Positions 29,475-39,340 of a stretch of 59,121 nucleotides of DNA are shown in pieces. The stretch comes from an uncultured Afifella sp. (GTDB lineage Bacteria; Pseudomonadota; Alphaproteobacteria; Rhizobiales; Afifellaceae). A program made the position numbers and the translations under genes. Position 1 is the first letter of the stretch; each line of letters opens with the position of its first letter. The stretch spans positions 1 to 59,121 of the forward strand of contig CAMYKZ010000009.1 of assembly GCA_947259045.1 (NCBI GenBank), in the 5' to 3' direction. The notes beneath the pieces are model-generated. The model made no database searches and was not told the origin of the DNA. It was given only the letters and a program-made list of their open reading frames with translations.

Positions 29475-30217
29475 TCGCCGCGCCGGTAGCGGATCGTTTC
29501 AAACGACTGGCTGAGCCCGTCATAAAGCAGCAGCCGGCCGACCAGCGGCTCGCCGATGCCGGCAATCAGCTTCAGCACCTCCAGCGCCTGTATGGAACCG
29601 ATAATGCCCGTCAGGGCGCCGAGAATACCTGCCTCCGCACAACAGGGAACAAGCCCGTCGGGCGGTTGTTTCGGGAACAGGTCGCGGTAGCCCGGATTAT
29701 CGTTTTCAAACGGCTTGAGCGTGGTTACCGATCCGTCGAAGCGGCCGACAGCCGCCGTCACCATCGGTTTGCCCAGCGCCGCGCAGCGGTCGGCGGCCAG
29801 ATAGCGGGTGGCGAAATTGTCCGAGCCGTCGGCGACGATATCGTACCGGGCGATCAGTTCATCGGCATTATCCGCAGTCATGCGGGACTGATGGGTCTCG
29901 ACGCGGACGTGCGGATTGATCCGGCCTATCGCCCGCTGCGCGCTTGCCGTCTTCAGTTGGCCGACCTGATCGCTGTCATGCAGGACCTGGCGCTGCAGAT
30001 TGGAAAGCGAAACGTGATCGTCGTCGACGATACCGATCGTTCCGATGCCGGCCGCGGCCAGATAAAGCGCGACAGGCGAACCAAGCCCGCCCGCGCCGAT
30101 GATCAGAACCCGGGCCGCCTTGAGGCGCTGCTGGCCCGGCCCGCCGACCTCCGGCAGAACGATATGGCGGGCATAACGTTCAAGTTCCTCAGGCGAGAGT
30201 GGCGGCGCGTCTGTCAT
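29435..30217 (-). CDS. moeB: MoeB/ThiF/HesA-type sulfur-carrier adenylyltransferase
   Basis: These E1-like enzymes adenylate the C terminus of MoaD or ThiS. Motifs: YARHIVLPEVGGPGQQRL, the nucleotide loop VLIIGAGGLGSPVALYLAAA, the Arg finger region in LQRQVLHD, ADGSDNFATRYLAAD, and LVPCCAEAGILGALTGIIG. It lacks a C-terminal rhodanese domain, and the zinc CxxC pairs of E. coli MoeB are not seen. MoeB versus ThiF cannot be settled without the partner genes. The start is ATG 30217 (MTDAPPLSPEELERYARHIV). Its 3' end overlaps the convergent hypothetical gene. Confidence 0.85.
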   Translation of the reverse strand: MTDAPPLSPEELERYARHIVLPEVGGPGQQRLKAARVLIIGAGGLGSPVALYLAAAGIGTIGIVDDDHVSLSNLQRQVLHDSDQVGQLKTASAQRAIGRINPHVRVETHQSRMTADNADELIARYDIVADGSDNFATRYLAADRCAALGKPMVTAAVGRFDGSVTTLKPFENDNPGYRDLFPKQPPDGLVPCCAEAGILGALTGIIGSIQALEVLKLIAGIGEPLVGRLLLYDGLSQSFETIRYRRGDQSDPSSSGPESG

Positions 30218-30269
30218 GCAAATTGTCCGTTTGGCCTCAAAGCAGTTTAACGATGCGGTTACGCCGATA

Positions 30270-30578
30270 TCATGCTTGAGGCTGCGGCCCGTCATAGCCT
30301 TGCACGATCACCAGGTCGCCGTCGGAGGCATCGTCGCGCAGCGATTTGGCATGGGCGTATTCCGGCGAGTTGTAACAATCGAGCGCCTGCTGATAAGACG
30401 AAAACTCAATCACCACATGGCGGCTTTTGAACTGGCCTTCCATGATCGTATCATCGCCGCCGCGGACGATGAATTTCGCGCCGTATTTGCTGAATGCCTC
30501 GCCGTTGGCCGCCACATAGCCCTTGTAGGCCTCCGGGTCGGAGACATCCACATGGGCAATCCAGTATCCTTTTGTCAT
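30270..30578 (-). CDS. DUF1330 family protein
   Basis: This 102-residue DUF1330 protein has a ferredoxin-like alpha/beta-barrel dimer fold by family knowledge. Matches: TKGYWIAHVDVSDPEAYKGY, GGDDTIMEG, VVIEFSSYQQALDCYNSPEY. CAGGAGGATG before ATG 30578 gives a strong ribosome site and excludes the longer open frame to 30641. The function is not known. It lies between pyrF and moeB on the same strand. Confidence 0.88.
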   Translation of the reverse strand: MTKGYWIAHVDVSDPEAYKGYVAANGEAFSKYGAKFIVRGGDDTIMEGQFKSRHVVIEFSSYQQALDCYNSPEYAHAKSLRDDASDGDLVIVQGYDGPQPQA

Positions 30579-30612
30579 CTGTTCATCCTCCTGGGGATCA
30601 TCGTCCTGTGGT

Positions 30613-31329
30613 TCAGAGTGCGGCTTCGATCTCCGCAACAATGGCGTCAGCCGCGCCCCTGGGATCTTCCGCCTGGCTTACCGGCCGTCCGACGACAAGA
30701 TAATCGGTGCCTGCGGAAATAGCCTCTGCCGGCGTCACGATCCGTTTCTGGTCTCCGGTTGCAGATCCCTCCGGCCGAATGCCCGGCGTGACGATCAGCA
30801 TGTCCGAGCCGATAATCGTCCGCACACGCGCCGCCTCAAGCGCCGAACAGACAAGGCCGTTCATGCCGATGGCGGCGGCCGCCGCAGCCCGGTTCTCCAC
30901 CAGGCTCTCCGCGTTCTGCGAATAGCCGGTCTTTTTCAGATCATTGTCATCCATCGATGTCAGGACGGTAACGCCGAGCAGGCCGAGACCGCTGTCGCCG
31001 CGGCCGCGCACGGCGGCTTCCATCGCCTGCGGATAGGCATGGATGGTCGTCAGGGTCGCGCCGAGCGCGGCGATGCTTTCAACGCCCTTTTCAACCGTGT
31101 TGTCGATGTCGAGCAATTTCATGTCGAGAAAAACCCGTTTGCCGCGATCCGCGAGCCTGCGGACCATCGGCAGTCCGCCAGCGAACGACAATTGCATGCC
31201 GATCTTGAAAAACGAGACGCTGTCGCCCACCGTTTCAACCAGCGCCTCGGCCTCTTCGACGCTTCGCACGTCAAGGGCAACGATCAGCCTGTCGCGCGGA
31301 TGTCTGGGTGCAAGGTCGACAGGGCTCAT
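30613..31329 (-). CDS. pyrF: Orotidine 5'-phosphate decarboxylase
   Basis: PyrF performs the last step of UMP synthesis. The barrel begins [18 protein letters not shown]. The catalytic DxKxxD array is Asp69, Lys71 and Asp74 in [12 protein letters not shown]. The phosphate-binding loop region is [18 protein letters not shown], and [15 protein letters not shown] closes the family pattern. The length of 238 residues is normal. It follows coaA on the minus strand with a 15-base gap. Confidence 0.96.
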   Translation of the reverse strand: MSPVDLAPRHPRDRLIVALDVRSVEEAEALVETVGDSVSFFKIGMQLSFAGGLPMVRRLADRGKRVFLDMKLLDIDNTVEKGVESIAALGATLTTIHAYPQAMEAAVRGRGDSGLGLLGVTVLTSMDDNDLKKTGYSQNAESLVENRAAAAAAIGMNGLVCSALEAARVRTIIGSDMLIVTPGIRPEGSATGDQKRIVTPAEAISAGTDYLVVGRPVSQAEDPRGAADAIVAEIEAAL

Positions 31330-31344
31330 GGGTCGGTCTCCAGA

Positions 31345-32301
31345 TCAGAGTTTTCGAAGCGCCACCTCGGCAACCGCATGGTCCTCACCCTTGCGCAGGA
31401 TCAGGTTGGCGCGTGGCCGCGTCGGCAGGATATTGTCGCGCAGATTAGGCAGATTGATCCGTTCCCACAGGGTAATCGCCAGGTCAAGCGCTTCCATCTC
31501 CGAGACCTGGGCATATTTGTGAAAATAGGATCTGGGGTCCTTGAAGCGGGTTTCGCGCAGCTTCATGAAACGTTCGACATACCAACGCCGGACGGCCTCC
31601 TCGTCGGCGTCGATAAAGACGGAAAAATCGAAAAAATCGGAAACGAACGGTACCGCCTTGCCATCCTTTGGCAGGTCCCGGCTCTGCAGGACATTCAGGC
31701 CTTCCAGGATCAGGATGTCCGGCCGTTCGATGGTCACTGTCTCGCCCTCGACAATGTCATAGCTGAGATGGGAATAGACCGGAGCCGTGATACGCTTTTC
31801 GCCGGCCTTGATCCGGGTCAGGAACCCGAGCAGCGCGCTGACATCGTAGCTTTCCGGAAACCCCTTGCGCTCCATCAGCCCCCCTTCCAGCAGAACGGAA
31901 TTGGGATAGAGAAATCCGTCTGTCGTCACCAGCGCCACCTTCGGTCGGCCCGGCCAGCGTTCCAGCAGTTTTTCCAGGATGCGTGCGGTTGTCGATTTGC
32001 CGACGGCCACAGATCCGGCAACGCCGATGATGAACGGCGTCTTGCCGTCGGTGACGCCGAGGAATTTCTTCCGGGTGTCGAACAGAGCGTTTGAGGCCTC
32101 GACATGAAACGACAGCAGCCGCGATATCGGCAGGTAGATTTCTTCCACCTCGGTGATGGAGATCGGATCGTTCAGGCTTTGCAGCGCGGAAATTTCGTCT
32201 TCGCTCAGCGTCATCGGCGTATCGGCGCGCAGTTTTGCCCAGTCTTCGACGCTGAAAACCCGGTATGGTGAAAGGCTTTCGCGGCCGAAATCGTCCATCA
32301 T
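31345..32301 (-). CDS. coaA: Pantothenate kinase, type I (CoaA)
   Basis: CoaA phosphorylates pantothenate, the first step of CoA synthesis. The P-loop is [17 protein letters not shown]. The prokaryotic type I signature continues with [26 protein letters not shown] and ILEGLNVLQ. At 318 residues it is normal. The start overlaps the hisE stop by one base. coaA following the his genes is a usual rhizobial arrangement. Confidence 0.96.
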   Translation of the reverse strand: MMDDFGRESLSPYRVFSVEDWAKLRADTPMTLSEDEISALQSLNDPISITEVEEIYLPISRLLSFHVEASNALFDTRKKFLGVTDGKTPFIIGVAGSVAVGKSTTARILEKLLERWPGRPKVALVTTDGFLYPNSVLLEGGLMERKGFPESYDVSALLGFLTRIKAGEKRITAPVYSHLSYDIVEGETVTIERPDILILEGLNVLQSRDLPKDGKAVPFVSDFFDFSVFIDADEEAVRRWYVERFMKLRETRFKDPRSYFHKYAQVSEMEALDLAITLWERINLPNLRDNILPTRPRANLILRKGEDHAVAEVALRKL

Positions 32302-32639
32302 CAGGGGCGATCCCCGCGAGAGGCCTTTTCCTCCAGCCCGGTCTGGCCGGTGCGGCTTGCCAGTTCGTCCTTGACCGCCTGCAGTGGAATATCCGCGACC
32401 TGAAGCACGACAAACAGGTGATAGATCAGATCGGCGGCCTCCTTGGTGAGAGTGTCCCAGTCGCCGTCGGCCGCGCCTTCAACCGCAGCAATGGCAGCCT
32501 CAACCGCTTCCTCGCCCAGTTTCTGGGCGCATTTGCTCATGCCCGCACCGGCAAGTTTCGCCGTGTAGGACGCCGTGTCGTCCGACCGGGCGCGTTCGGC
32601 GATGATCTCCGCCAGTGTCTCGAAGCTGAATTCAGACAT
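32301..32639 (-). CDS. hisE: Phosphoribosyl-ATP pyrophosphatase HisE
   Basis: HisE hydrolyses PR-ATP to PR-AMP, the second step of histidine synthesis. The family pattern is [20 protein letters not shown], then [10 protein letters not shown] and [13 protein letters not shown]. It is a stand-alone HisE of 112 residues, not fused to HisI. It lies 13 bases after hisF and overlaps coaA. Confidence 0.95.
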   Translation of the reverse strand: MSEFSFETLAEIIAERARSDDTASYTAKLAGAGMSKCAQKLGEEAVEAAIAAVEGAADGDWDTLTKEAADLIYHLFVVLQVADIPLQAVKDELASRTGQTGLEEKASRGDRP

Positions 32640-32652
32640 ATCTGTCGCTTTC

Positions 32653-33435
32653 TTAGGTGGTTTTCAGCCGCATGTTGATCCCCGCTTCCGCCATGTGCGC
32701 CTTCGCCTCGTCAATCCTATAGGTTCCGAAATGGAAGATCGAGGCGGCAAGCACTGCGCTGGCATGGCCGTCGCGCACACCCTCAACCAGATGATCGAGC
32801 GTCCCCACGCCGCCGGAGGCGATCACCGGAACCCGCACAGCATCCGCGATCGCCCGGGTCAGTTTAAGGTCGAACCCCGATTTCGTGCCGTCCCGGTCCA
32901 TGCTTGTCAGCAGGATCTCGCCGGCGCCCAGCGCCACGACCTTGCGGGCGAATTCAACCGCGTCGATGCCGGTCGTCTCGCGGCCGCCATGGGTGAAGAT
33001 TTCCCAGCGGTCCGCCTCGCCGTCGCCTGAAACCCGCTTGGCGTCAATCGCCACGACAATGCACTGATTGCCGAACTTGTCGGCGGCCTCGGCGACGAAT
33101 TCCGGATTCTTTACCGCAGCAGTGTTGATCGACACCTTGTCGGCGCCGGCAAGCAGAAGTTTGCGGATATCGTCAACCGTGCGAACCCCACCGCCGACCG
33201 TCAGCGGCATGAAACAGTGCTCCGCCGTGCGGGCGACCACGTCGAAAATCGTCTCGCGGTCTTCATGGCTGGCGGTGATATCGAGAAAACACAGTTCGTC
33301 GGCACCGGCCGCATCATAGGCCATCGCCGCTTCCACCGGATCCCCGGCATCGACCAGATCGACGAAATTGACGCCCTTGACGACACGACCGTCCTTGACG
33401 TCAAGGCAGGGAATGACACGGGCTTTCAGGGTCAT
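32653..33435 (-). CDS. hisF: Imidazole glycerol phosphate synthase subunit HisF
   Basis: HisF is the cyclase subunit that uses ammonia from HisH to make imidazole glycerol phosphate and AICAR. The start is [19 protein letters not shown] with catalytic Asp11; [27 protein letters not shown] and [16 protein letters not shown] (second catalytic Asp) follow. At 260 residues it is complete. The start overlaps the stop of the arginase-fold gene (ATGA), so the inserted gene is translationally coupled to hisF. Confidence 0.97.
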   Translation of the reverse strand: MTLKARVIPCLDVKDGRVVKGVNFVDLVDAGDPVEAAMAYDAAGADELCFLDITASHEDRETIFDVVARTAEHCFMPLTVGGGVRTVDDIRKLLLAGADKVSINTAAVKNPEFVAEAADKFGNQCIVVAIDAKRVSGDGEADRWEIFTHGGRETTGIDAVEFARKVVALGAGEILLTSMDRDGTKSGFDLKLTRAIADAVRVPVIASGGVGTLDHLVEGVRDGHASAVLAASIFHFGTYRIDEAKAHMAEAGINMRLKTT

Positions 33436-34253
33436 GATTGCCGGTCCTGAGCTGTGGCAAAAGCGCTGACGTGATCGACAGCGATACCGAGCGACTTGTC
33501 GGCATCCGCCGACGCCGGATCCAGCCCGGTGACGGACAGCACCGATCCTGCGGGCAGGCCCTGCAGAACATCGCGAACCGCCTTGATATCAGGTCCGCCG
33601 GGTACTGCAAACGCGTTGGTCCTCACCGTCAGCCCATCATGCACGTCCATGTCGAGATGCGCATAGATGCAGCCGGCTCCGGAAAGATGATCTTTGATCG
33701 CGGAAAGTCCGTTCGCGGTTGCAACGGACTGCGCATCCAGGTTTGCCTGTTCGCCGTCGTCGATATCGCGGGCGCCGAACAGAATGGCCTGGCCGGACGC
33801 CGCCGGTTCTATGCCGCAATACCGATGCGCCATGGCTTTCCAGCACATTCCGCTTGCCGCCGCCAACGCCATGCCCTCAATGAGACCGCTGCCGCTCGTA
33901 TCGGGCGTATTCATGTCGGGATGGGCGTCCATCCAGACAATTCGGGCACCGGTGCCCAGACCGCCGATTGCGCCCAATGCGGCCACAGCGCAACTGCCGC
34001 ACAAAATGATTGCAATCGCGCCTTCATCGCGGGCTTGCCGAACGGTTTTACTGATCCTGCCAGCAATCTCGAATGCGGTCCGGGTATCGTTGGAGGCCGC
34101 TCCCTGTCCGACATGGAAATGCTCGGTAATCCGATGGCCGTCAGCCTGCAATCGGGCCGCCAGGCCGCAATCGCGGAGCGCGAAAGGCAGATCACACCAT
34201 GTGACGCCAAACGGCCGGTTTGGCCAGCAGGCGTAAATCAGCGAGATATTCAT
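33432..34253 (-). CDS. Atypical arginase/ureohydrolase-fold protein inside the his operon
   Basis: The 273-residue product has the arginase-fold pattern: DAHPDMN at 109-115 and HLDMDVHD with Asp201 and Asp203 as the second pair of metal ligands. The first metal-binding motif, normally GGDHS, reads CGSCA (85-89), so the usual histidine ligand is a cysteine. A group of unstudied arginase-like proteins carries Cys at this position. The substrate is unknown; it is probably not arginine or agmatine. It overlaps hisA upstream and hisF downstream by four bases each, so it is a stable part of this operon. Confidence 0.75.
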   Translation of the reverse strand: MNISLIYACWPNRPFGVTWCDLPFALRDCGLAARLQADGHRITEHFHVGQGAASNDTRTAFEIAGRISKTVRQARDEGAIAIILCGSCAVAALGAIGGLGTGARIVWMDAHPDMNTPDTSGSGLIEGMALAAASGMCWKAMAHRYCGIEPAASGQAILFGARDIDDGEQANLDAQSVATANGLSAIKDHLSGAGCIYAHLDMDVHDGLTVRTNAFAVPGGPDIKAVRDVLQGLPAGSVLSVTGLDPASADADKSLGIAVDHVSAFATAQDRQS

Positions 34254-34996
34254 GCCACTGTTCCCAACAGGGCCAGCGCCTCGGCCGCGTCGATGCGCCC
34301 GTCATAGAGCGCCCGGCCGGAAATCGCGCCTTCAAGTTTTGCCGCGTCCGGCTGCATCAGCCGTTCGATATCGGCCATCGAGGCCAGCCCGCCGGACGCG
34401 ATCACCGGGATCGAAACCGCCTCGGCGAGCGCGATCGTCGCATCCCAGTTGATGCCGGCGAGCACGCCGTCGCGGTCGATGTCGGTATAGATGATCGCAG
34501 CAACACCGGCATCTTCAAACTGCCGCGCCAGATCGACGGCCTGCATATCGGAGGTTTCCGCCCAGCCTTCGACCGCAACCTCGCCGCCGCGGGCGTCGAT
34601 GCCGACGGCAATGCGTCCGGGGAACAACCGGGCCGCCTTTTTGACCAGCGCCGGATCGCGCACGGCAACGGTGCCGAGGATCAATCGCGCTAGCCCCTTG
34701 CCGAGCCAAGCTTCCACATGATCCAGCGTGCGGATGCCGCCGCCCAGTTGCACCTGCATACGGCCGTTGGCACTGGCCAGAATCGCGTCAACGGCACCGC
34801 CATTGCGGCTTTCGCCGGCAAAAGCGCCGTCCAGATCGACCACATGCAGCCAGGAAAACCCGGTCTCGGCAAAGCTGCGGGCCTGGTCTCCCGGATCGTC
34901 GTTGTAAACCGTTGCCTGGTCCATCTCGCCCTTGACCAGGCGCACGCACTGGCCGCCCTTCAGATCGATGGCTGGAAACAGGATGGCGCCCATCAC
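34250..34996 (-). CDS. hisA: ProFAR isomerase HisA
   Basis: HisA isomerises ProFAR to PRFAR. Motifs: [18 protein letters not shown] with the catalytic Asp, [41 protein letters not shown] with the second catalytic Asp, and [12 protein letters not shown]. The length of 248 residues is normal. It overlaps hisH upstream (ATGA) and the arginase-fold gene downstream. Confidence 0.97.
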   Translation of the reverse strand: MMGAILFPAIDLKGGQCVRLVKGEMDQATVYNDDPGDQARSFAETGFSWLHVVDLDGAFAGESRNGGAVDAILASANGRMQVQLGGGIRTLDHVEAWLGKGLARLILGTVAVRDPALVKKAARLFPGRIAVGIDARGGEVAVEGWAETSDMQAVDLARQFEDAGVAAIIYTDIDRDGVLAGINWDATIALAEAVSIPVIASGGLASMADIERLMQPDAAKLEGAISGRALYDGRIDAAEALALLGTVA

Positions 34997-35643
34997 GGTT
35001 TCCAGTTCAGGAAATTGCCGATCAGAGCCAGGCCAAGCGCCTGGCTTTTTTCGGGGTGAAACTGAGCGCCGGCGATATTGTCCCGGCCGGCGATCGCCGT
35101 AACACGGCCGCCGTAATCGCTTGTGGCGATCAGATCGGCATCGTCCGCCACCTGAATGTGGAAGGAATGGACGAAATAGGCATCGAGCCCGTCCGGCCCG
35201 GTTGAGATGCCTGACAGCAGAGCGTGCTCGTGCACCACGTCAAGAGAGTTCCAGCCCATATGGGGGATCTTCAGCGCCGGATCGTCCGGCGTGATTTCGA
35301 CCACATCACCGCTGATCCAGCCAAGCCCGGGCGTGGTTTGCTTTTCCAGGCCGCGCGTGGCCATCAATTGCGCGCCGACACAGATGCCGAGAAACGGACG
35401 GCCCTTGCCGATGACGGCGTCCTGCAGCGCGCCGACCATGCCGGACACGCCGTCCAGGCCACGGCGGCAATCGGCGAAGGCGCCGACGCCGGGCAGCACG
35501 ATATGGTCGGCGCCGGCTACGATATCCGGATCGGCGGTGACGATGATATCGCCGCAATATCCGGTTTCCGCCGCCATGCGTTCAAATGCCTTGGCGGCGG
35601 AACGCAGATTGCCGGAACCGTAATCGACAATCGCGACACTCAA
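34993..35643 (-). CDS. hisH: Imidazole glycerol phosphate synthase glutaminase subunit HisH
   Basis: HisH releases ammonia from glutamine for HisF. The nucleophile elbow is [11 protein letters not shown], where most HisH proteins have GMQLM. The His-Glu pair is in [11 protein letters not shown]. The start [19 protein letters not shown] is typical. It overlaps the DUF2628 gene (upstream) and hisA (downstream) by four bases. Confidence 0.96.
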   Translation of the reverse strand: MSVAIVDYGSGNLRSAAKAFERMAAETGYCGDIIVTADPDIVAGADHIVLPGVGAFADCRRGLDGVSGMVGALQDAVIGKGRPFLGICVGAQLMATRGLEKQTTPGLGWISGDVVEITPDDPALKIPHMGWNSLDVVHEHALLSGISTGPDGLDAYFVHSFHIQVADDADLIATSDYGGRVTAIAGRDNIAGAQFHPEKSQALGLALIGNFLNWKP

Positions 35644-36200
35644 CGCTCAGCCTCCGGGAACAGCCCGAAAATCCGCGGTTCGTCGTCGGTTTGCGGGCCG
35701 GAGACCGGCGGCCGCTGTTGCCGCTGTTGAACCGGCGGGCGGTTATCCGGCGCGCGTTCAGCGGGGCGATCCGGCTCAGCACTTTTGCCGGTTTCCGGCT
35801 TTGCCGCCGCCGACCGGTTTGCCCGGTCGCGAAAGTACAGAAACTCGGCTTCGTCCTGGTTGCGGCCGATGACTTCGCCGACTGTCCGCCAGCCCTTGGC
35901 CGTCAGCGACCAGCGGCGCAGATTGTTGGCTTCCAGCCCGAACAGAATTGCGCAGCCGGTTGCAATGATTGTGGAAACCAGCTGACCGGCCGACAGTTCC
36001 ACCGCGCTGATGGCAACCAGATAGGCCAGATAGCCGAGCAGCGGTAGCCACATGCGATGCCAGAACAGCCACAGGAGCGGGATCAGGAAACCCGGAATCG
36101 AAAACCCGTCCTTGATGAAGACCAGCTGTTCCGCTTCCCATTCCGGATCCGGGATCTCCGGTTCCGGCGGTGCGAGTGCGATAAAAACCTTGACCGACAT
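35640..36200 (-). CDS. DUF2628 membrane protein
   Basis: This 186-residue protein of the DUF2628 family has an N-terminal cytosolic part, [20 protein letters not shown], and about three hydrophobic segments between residues 30 and 90. The polar C-terminal tail is rich in Pro, Gln and Arg. DUF2628 genes between hisB and hisH are common in rhizobia, but no function is established to my knowledge. It is coupled to hisH by a four-base overlap and lies six bases after hisB. Confidence 0.85.
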   Translation of the reverse strand: MSVKVFIALAPPEPEIPDPEWEAEQLVFIKDGFSIPGFLIPLLWLFWHRMWLPLLGYLAYLVAISAVELSAGQLVSTIIATGCAILFGLEANNLRRWSLTAKGWRTVGEVIGRNQDEAEFLYFRDRANRSAAAKPETGKSAEPDRPAERAPDNRPPVQQRQQRPPVSGPQTDDEPRIFGLFPEAER

Positions 36201-36206
36201 CCGTCC

Positions 36207-36800
36207 TCAACCCGTCAATGTGCCCTTTGTCGATGGAACCTGATCGGCCATCCGCTGATCGATGGCAAGCGCCTGTCTGAGCACGCGCGCCACCGCCTTG
36301 AAGCAGGTTTCGGCGACATGATGATTATTATCGCCATACAGATTTTTCACATGCAGCGTCATGCCGGCATTCTGCGCCAAAGCGTGGAAGAATTCGCGCA
36401 CCAGCTCGGTGTCGAAGTCGCCGACCTTGGGATGCGTGAATTCGACGTTCCACACCAGATATGGCCGGCCGGACACGTCGACGGCTGCAAACGTCAAGGT
36501 TTCGTCCATCGGCAGGTCGATGGAAGCATAGCGGGTGATGCCCACGCGTTCGCCAAGCGCCTGCGAGATCGCCTGGCCAAGGGCAATGCCGACATCTTCC
36601 ACGGTGTGGTGCTGATCGATATGCAGATCGCCATGCGCCTGGACATTAATGTCGATCAGCGAATGGCGGGCAAGCTGTTCCAGCATGTGATCGAAGAATC
36701 CGACCCCTGTGGCAACGTCATACTGGCCGGTGCCGTCAAGCGCCACTTTGACGGAAATGCGGGTTTCATTGGTATTTCGGATAACCTCTGCCGATCGCAC
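36207..36800 (-). CDS. hisB: Imidazoleglycerol-phosphate dehydratase HisB
   Basis: HisB dehydrates imidazole glycerol phosphate. The metal-binding repeats are [27 protein letters not shown] and [18 protein letters not shown] start at GTG 36800 ([20 protein letters not shown], 197 residues), which has GGAGAGG five bases upstream. The frame stays open to 36890, but those residues match nothing in the family. It is the monofunctional form and the first gene of the his operon. Confidence 0.95.
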   Translation of the reverse strand: MRSAEVIRNTNETRISVKVALDGTGQYDVATGVGFFDHMLEQLARHSLIDINVQAHGDLHIDQHHTVEDVGIALGQAISQALGERVGITRYASIDLPMDETLTFAAVDVSGRPYLVWNVEFTHPKVGDFDTELVREFFHALAQNAGMTLHVKNLYGDNNHHVAETCFKAVARVLRQALAIDQRMADQVPSTKGTLTG

Positions 36801-36983
36801 GGAAACCTCTCCCTTGATAATGCGCCGCGCTTTTACCAACTGGGTCAGGGAATTACCACTCTTTACGACGATCAAAGCGCATGTTTGCAAGCGGGCATTT
36901 AGCGCTTACATAGCCTAAACTGTAGGGGCGCACCCGCCAGGCCGGCAAATCGGATGGCAATACGCCCGCTCAAGGAGACCAGT

Positions 36984-37553
36984 TTGAACGACAATTCATC
37001 TCAAGCGAACGCCGTGCCGTCGTGGCACGGCACGACCATCGTCACCATCCGCAAGGGCGGCAAGGTTGTCATTGCCGGTGACGGTCAGGTCAGCCTCGGC
37101 CAGACCGTCATCAAGCATAATGCGAAAAAAGTGCGGCCGCTTGCCAAGGGCAATGTGATTGCCGGATTTGCCGGTGCCACCGCCGATGCTTTCACGTTGC
37201 TGGAGCGGCTGGAAGCCAAACTGGAACAATATCCCGATCAGCTGACGCGGGCCTGCGTGGAGCTCGCCAAGGACTGGCGCACCGACCGCTATCTGCGCCG
37301 GCTGGAGGCGATGATGCTGGTGGCCGATGCGAAGACGAGCCTGGTGCTGACGGGGACCGGCGACGTGCTGGAGCCCGAAAACGGCATCGCCGCGATCGGC
37401 TCGGGCGGCAATTTTGCCCTGGCCGCTGCGCGCGCGCTGGCCGACAGCGGTTTGGATGCGGAGGCAATTGCCCGCCGGGCGATGGAAATTGCCGCCGAAA
37501 TCTGCGTCTACACCAACAATTCCGTTGTCATCGAGGCGCTTGATGCTGAGTGA
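36984..37553 (+). CDS. hslV: ATP-dependent protease subunit HslV
   Basis: HslV (ClpQ) is the threonine peptidase of the HslUV protease. [20 protein letters not shown] carries the catalytic N-terminal Thr, and [15 protein letters not shown] is typical. A strong AAGGAG before TTG 36984 decides the start and leaves a propeptide of about 16 residues ([16 protein letters not shown]) to be removed; ATG 36954 would make it longer still. Rhizobial HslV proteins often carry short leaders. It precedes hslU with a 157-base gap. Confidence 0.93.
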   Translation: MNDNSSQANAVPSWHGTTIVTIRKGGKVVIAGDGQVSLGQTVIKHNAKKVRPLAKGNVIAGFAGATADAFTLLERLEAKLEQYPDQLTRACVELAKDWRTDRYLRRLEAMMLVADAKTSLVLTGTGDVLEPENGIAAIGSGGNFALAAARALADSGLDAEAIARRAMEIAAEICVYTNNSVVIEALDAE

Positions 37554-37701
37554 GCGTGACCGACCGGCGCTGCTGCTCGGGCTGATGATCTTGCAGCCGG
37601 GCGTCGGAGGGATCCGCCGCCAGTTGATCCGTGTGCTGCCGTTACCGGCGCTGACAAACCGCATACCGCCGGCATTGCCGGCCATTCTTTCCGCAGGATA
37701 A
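37543..37701 (+). other. Short open frame in the hslV-hslU gap, probably not a gene
   Basis: An ATG at 37543 overlaps the end of hslV and opens 52 codons ([20 protein letters not shown] at the start) ending just before hslU. I do not recognise the product. Some relatives have an acetyltransferase gene here; this frame shows no acetyltransferase motif. It could be chance, a small coupled peptide or a remnant. Confidence 0.15.
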
Positions 37702-37710
37702 TTATAAAAA

Positions 37711-39018
37711 ATGACAGAGTTTTCCCCCCGCGAGACCGTTTCGGAGCTCGACCGCTACATTATCGGCCAAAAGGACGCCAAACGCGCCGTCGCCGTTGCG
37801 CTGAGAAACCGCTGGCGCCGCCAGCAGCTTGAAGGCCCGATGCGCGATGAAGTGCTGCCGAAGAACATTCTGATGATCGGACCGACCGGCGTCGGCAAGA
37901 CGGAGATCTCCCGCCGGCTGGCGAAACTCGTCAATGCGCCGTTCATCAAGATCGAAGCCACCAAGTTCACCGAGGTCGGTTATGTCGGCCGCGACGTGGA
38001 GCAGATCATTCGCGATCTGGTCGAGGCGGCGATTGCGCTGGTGCGCGAGGAAAAGCGCAAACAGGTGGAGGCAAAGGCCCATCTGCAGGCCGAGGAGCGG
38101 GTGCTTGACGCGCTGGTCGGGCAGGCGTCGAGCCCGGCAACGCGCGATTCGTTCCGCAAGAAGCTGCGCGAAGGCTCGCTCGACGACAAGGAAGTGGAAA
38201 TCGAAGTGCGCGACAGTTCCAACCCGATGGGTGCCTTCGACGTGCCCGGCATGCCCGGCGCATCGGTCGGTGTGATGAATGTCGGCGACATGCTCGGCAA
38301 GGCGTTCGGCGGCCGCACCAAGACCCGCAAGGTAAAGGTGTCGGAATCCTACAAAATCCTGCTCGAAGAAGAAGCCGACAATCTTCTTGACGAGGACCAG
38401 CTGGTACAGGAAGCCATCCACAAGGTGGAAAATGACGGCATCGTGTTTCTCGACGAGATCGACAAGATCTGCGTCCGCGACGGCCGCCAGGGCGGCGATG
38501 TCTCGCGCGAGGGCGTGCAGCGCGACCTGCTGCCGCTGGTGGAAGGCACGACGGTTGCCACCAAACACGGTGCGGTCAAGACCGACCATGTGCTGTTCAT
38601 CGCGTCGGGTGCATTCCATGTCGCCAAACCGTCCGACCTTCTGCCGGAACTGCAGGGCCGGCTGCCGATCCGGGTCGAATTGCGCGCTTTGACGGAAGAG
38701 GATTTCCGCCGCATTCTGACGGAGACGGAGGCGAGCCTGATCAAGCAGTATGTCGCGCTGATGGCGACGGAAGGCGTGACGCTGGAGTTCACCGACGATG
38801 CGGTCGATTCCATCGCCCACATTGCCGTGCAGGTGAATTCAAGCGTGGAAAATATCGGCGCCCGCCGGCTTCAGACGGTCATGGAACGCATCCTCGACGA
38901 CATTTCCTTTACCGCGCCGGACCGGTCCGGCGAGACCGTCGTCATCGACGCCGCGTTCGTGGAGAAGAATATCGGCGATCTTGCCAGGAACGCGGATCTG
39001 AGCCGGTTTATCCTCTAG
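37711..39018 (+). CDS. hslU: HslU unfoldase ATPase subunit
   Basis: HslU (ClpY) unfolds substrates and feeds them to HslV. Walker A is [20 protein letters not shown], the pore motif is [14 protein letters not shown] and Walker B is [11 protein letters not shown]. The insertion I domain lies between about 110 and 240. The protein ends LSRFIL, matching the C-terminal tail that docks into HslV. At 435 residues it is complete. An AGGA lies 12 bases before the ATG. Confidence 0.97.
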   Translation: MTEFSPRETVSELDRYIIGQKDAKRAVAVALRNRWRRQQLEGPMRDEVLPKNILMIGPTGVGKTEISRRLAKLVNAPFIKIEATKFTEVGYVGRDVEQIIRDLVEAAIALVREEKRKQVEAKAHLQAEERVLDALVGQASSPATRDSFRKKLREGSLDDKEVEIEVRDSSNPMGAFDVPGMPGASVGVMNVGDMLGKAFGGRTKTRKVKVSESYKILLEEEADNLLDEDQLVQEAIHKVENDGIVFLDEIDKICVRDGRQGGDVSREGVQRDLLPLVEGTTVATKHGAVKTDHVLFIASGAFHVAKPSDLLPELQGRLPIRVELRALTEEDFRRILTETEASLIKQYVALMATEGVTLEFTDDAVDSIAHIAVQVNSSVENIGARRLQTVMERILDDISFTAPDRSGETVVIDAAFVEKNIGDLARNADLSRFIL

Positions 39019-39136
39019 CAGACGTAGCGCCATTCTTTGCCCGGGCTTGAAGCGCACTGACGTCTTGGCGCTGGGCGAAAACGGAATGGCAGCTGACGAG
39101 CACGTTTGACGTCGCCAATTGATATCGACGTTGCAA

Positions 39137-39190
39137 GACCCCACCCGACCTCCGCTTTGCTGCGGCCACCCTCCCGCAAGGGGGAGGGAG
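39137..39190. repeat. Left arm of an imperfect long inverted repeat
   Basis: This arm starts GACCCCACCCGACC and contains an internal hairpin CCCTCCCGCAAGGGGGAGGG. It resembles the reverse complement of 39282-39340. Repeats of this C-rich/G-rich form are scattered between genes in many alphaproteobacteria. The gap 39019-39338 between hslU and nadV holds only this element and about 90 bases of unremarkable sequence between its arms. Confidence 0.7.
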
Positions 39191-39281
39191 AGCGCTTGCC
39201 GCTCTGCCGGGCAGATAATATTGATGCGCTTCTGCCAGGTCGCCGGGTATATGCTGCCGTTTTGATCATCAGGCGCCCGTT

Positions 39282-39340
39282 CACCCTCCCCCTTGCGGCC
39301 CCTTGCGGGGAGGGTCGGCGCGCAGCGCCGGGTGGGGCCT
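39282..39340. repeat. Right arm of the imperfect long inverted repeat
   Basis: This arm runs from CACCCTCCCCCTTGCGG to GCCGGGTGGGGCCT with its own GGGGAGGG/CCCTCCCC pairing. It reaches into the stop codon of nadV (39341-39339). It may act as a two-way transcription stop for the convergent hslU and nadV genes. No T runs are present. Confidence 0.7.

Noticed and set aside
36884..36912. Promoter or heat-shock site before hslV (TTTGCA, 17 bases, TACATA)
   Set aside because: Only seven of twelve bases match sigma-70 and it lacks the CTTG core of a sigma-32 site, so it was not listed as a feature.
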